A DNA stretch of 64,000 nt, taken from NCBI RefSeq assembly GCF_000772945.1, contig NZ_JPVN01000011.1, positions 1 to 64,000 on the forward strand. The letters run 5' to 3'. The stretch is from Ureibacillus manganicus DSM 26584. GTDB lineage: Bacteria > Bacillota > Bacilli > Bacillales_A > Planococcaceae. Below, piece by piece: positions 62,425 through 64,000 of the stretch (positions are counted from its first letter, which is position 1; every line of letters begins with the position of its first letter). The position numbers and the translations under genes are program-made. Below the pieces are notes generated by a model, which ran no database searches, had not been told where the DNA came from, and saw only the letters and a program-made list of their open reading frames with translations.

Positions 62425-62673
62425 ATGCGTGCAGTTGAGATATGGGAATCCTTGTTATCTAAGCCTGATAAAGAAGTCATCAAAATTGCAAGATACTACG
62501 GAGTAGAACTAACTATTGATGAAGTTCGCCAGTTAAGACCTTTAGCAGAACAAGCTAATATAACTTGGTTAGTAACAGGTATTCCAAAGAGTGTATTAAA
62601 AGAGGCTGAAAGAATATTAGGGCCGAAAAAGTTTAGACAATATAAGAAGCTTCTTGATAGTTATTCGTCGTAA
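62425..62673 (+). CDS. yqfT: DUF2624 family protein YqfT
   Basis: An 82-residue small helical protein: MRAVEIWESLLSKPDKE at the start, ITWLVTGIPKSVLKEAERILGP in the middle. DUF2624, unknown function. AAAGGACATG upstream is a usable RBS. Next to zur/znu in this window; B. subtilis yqfT is in the same neighbourhood. Confidence 0.85.
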   Translation: MRAVEIWESLLSKPDKEVIKIARYYGVELTIDEVRQLRPLAEQANITWLVTGIPKSVLKEAERILGPKKFRQYKKLLDSYSS

Positions 62674-62683
62674 CAAAACATTG

Positions 62684-62716
62684 AAAGTGGTTGAAAATAT
62701 GAAGTTCAACCACTTT
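62684..62716. terminator. Terminator of yqfT and the DD-peptidase
   Basis: Perfect 12-bp arms AAAGTGGTTGAA/TTCAACCACTTT with a 9-base loop; T-rich on both sides. Confidence 0.85.
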
Positions 62717-62721
62717 TATAT

Positions 62722-64000
62722 TTAATATTGATCTATAAACATTTTTACTAATTCATCTATTGAACTAAGTTTTATTGTTTTTTGATTTTGTGTCAGTATA
62801 GTAAAAGCATATTCCTTCCCACTTTTTGCAGTAAAGTAGCCAGATAATGTATAGACACCTGAAATATAACCTGTTTTTGCAACAACTTTGTTCATTAAGT
62901 TAGGTGTGCTAAACCTTTCTCTTAATGATCCTCCCACTAGACGGTCCGGTTGTCCTCCAATTGGTAAACTATTATAAAATACTGAATAATACGGTTCATT
63001 TCTAACATTATACAGTAGGTTAGTTAATTGGTTTGCAGTTACTTTATTATTATGGGACATGCCTGAACCATCCTCAAAATCCCACTCATTCATTTGTAGG
63101 CCTAACTTTCTACCATAATCATTCATCACCTGTAAACCATGTTCCAGACTTCCTACACCAAAGTTTTCTTTTCCCATTGTTTTAACGAGAATATCCGCTA
63201 TGTTGTTATTACTCAATTTTAAAAATGGAACCATAATTTTTTTTAGAGGAATTGATTTTTTCGTGTAAAGTAAAGTTGCATTTGTTGGTACAACTTTTCT
63301 TTCAATTTTAGAAGTTGTGGAAAAGGAAATACCAGTTTCCTTTAGTACATTTTTCATTGCATACAGTGTGTTTACAGTCGGATCTTGCAGGGAAATCCAT
63401 TCTTTTGATGTGTTCCCCACAGGAATTTGACCAGAAATTACAATCTGGTTCGTATTATACTCACGACTTATTTCTAAAGTATCCTTTTCACTTTTTGAAA
63501 CAGTCAATGCCTTATTGAGTATGACCATTCCACTCAGATTTGGTTCAATTTGAACAATTGGAGTTTTACCTACACTTGTTGCATTTACTTGCACTAGAAC
63601 TGTTCCAGAGTCATAATCATCATCTGGCGACATTGTTATCGCTGAAGTTCTAGCAGCATAATAATAACTTTCATCATGTTTTGCAATTCCTGGTGTTAAT
63701 TGTGGACCAATAAACATTGAATCATCACCATAGAGATTCCCAGAAATTGATGTTATACCATGTCGTTTTAAAGCATTACCAAGTGTTTGAAAATTCTCCG
63801 CTTGTAAGGTTGGATCTCCCCCACCTTTTACATAAATGTTACCATTAAGTACTTGGTTTTTTATCTCACCATCGTAATATATTTGTGTTGTAAATCGGTA
63901 TTCTTCTCCTAGTACATGTAAGCTACTTACAGCTGTTAATAACTTTAAAGTAGAGGCTGGTTTTATCCCAATATCTCCATTACTTTCAAATACAACTTGT
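62722..64000 (-). CDS. dacB: D-alanyl-D-alanine carboxypeptidase/endopeptidase, S13 family (5' truncated)
   Basis: The frame continues open to the window end, so this is the C-terminal about 426 residues of an S13 (PBP4-type) DD-peptidase. The active-site SxxK lies in KPASTLKLLTAV close to the cut edge. SxN is in FLKLSNNNIADILV, KTG in VVAKTGYISGVYTLSGY. The substrate-domain insert between SxxK and SxN contains YVKGGGDPTL. Acts outside the membrane on peptidoglycan stem peptides. An internal Met near 63717 is not the start. Confidence 0.9.
   Translation of the reverse strand, partial: QVVFESNGDIGIKPASTLKLLTAVSSLHVLGEEYRFTTQIYYDGEIKNQVLNGNIYVKGGGDPTLQAENFQTLGNALKRHGITSISGNLYGDDSMFIGPQLTPGIAKHDESYYYAARTSAITMSPDDDYDSGTVLVQVNATSVGKTPIVQIEPNLSGMVILNKALTVSKSEKDTLEISREYNTNQIVISGQIPVGNTSKEWISLQDPTVNTLYAMKNVLKETGISFSTTSKIERKVVPTNATLLYTKKSIPLKKIMVPFLKLSNNNIADILVKTMGKENFGVGSLEHGLQVMNDYGRKLGLQMNEWDFEDGSGMSHNNKVTANQLTNLLYNVRNEPYYSVFYNSLPIGGQPDRLVGGSLRERFSTPNLMNKVVAKTGYISGVYTLSGYFTAKSGKEYAFTILTQNQKTIKLSSIDELVKMFIDQY

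Overview
The window is about 64 kb of low-GC chromosome from a Bacillales bacterium. Gene order follows the yqh-comG-yqg-yqf region of the Bacillus subtilis chromosome (efp, yqhT, aroQ, yqhR, yqhQ, lipM, yqhL, gcvPB-gcvPA-gcvT, comG, yqgY, yqgX, yqgW, yqgS, yqgQ-yqgN, pst, pbpA, sodA, yqgB, yqfZ, ispG, yqfW, zur, yqfT). The extra genes, the B12-dependent nucleotide reductase and the rearranged order suggest the Lysinibacillus/Solibacillus/Ureibacillus side of the Planococcaceae. That placement is an inference from gene content, not a measured phylogeny. No prophage, insertion sequence, CRISPR array, tRNA or rRNA gene was seen.

Layout. 1-9 kb: efp, a Xaa-Pro peptidase, aroQ, two yqh membrane proteins, a TauE-type exporter, B12-dependent nrdJ behind NrdR boxes, lipM and a rhodanese. 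9-13.5 kb: gcvT-gcvPA-gcvPB behind a tandem glycine riboswitch. 13.6-18 kb: the comG pseudopilus operon followed by aroK. 18-24 kb: a Cys-rich HTH regulator, small yqg proteins, a lipoteichoic-acid-synthase-like protein, folate cyclo-ligase and rpmG. 24-30 kb: an odd two-gene membrane operon, a divergent LysR/MFS pair, glutathione peroxidase, and trpE-trpG behind a Trp T-box. 30-37 kb: pstS-pstC-pstA-pstB-phoU behind a PhoP-type box, then pbpA. 37-43 kb: a two-component system plus three-gene ABC exporter resembling LnrJKLMN. 43-50 kb: M48 protease, glcD-glcF, small proteins, a patatin and sodA. 50-57 kb: yqgB, yqfZ, ispG, yqfW, a lipoprotein, a PAS-GAF-GGDEF-EAL protein and an esterase-like protein. 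57-64 kb: an orphan gene, a B12-riboswitch-controlled DUF4430 lipoprotein with an ECF S-component, znuC-znuB-zur behind a Zur box, yqfT and a truncated DD-carboxypeptidase.

How the parts connect. Three metabolite-sensing leaders (glycine, tRNA-Trp, cobalamin) and three recognisable repressor or activator sites (NrdR, PhoP, Zur) sit directly in front of the genes they should control. Cobalamin is a linking theme: a B12-dependent ribonucleotide reductase and a B12-riboswitch-controlled candidate B12 uptake module lie in the same window. The gcv genes and lipM together supply the glycine cleavage system and its lipoylation, but gcvH is not here.

Most worth a second look: the DUF4430/ECF cobalamin module; two copies of a structured interspersed repeat that carries its own terminator; a GC-rich multi-hairpin island upstream of znuC; a large folded insertion in the first glycine aptamer; an esterase-family protein with Asn in place of the catalytic Ser; and a membrane operon with a stand-alone MltG-type LysM-like domain.
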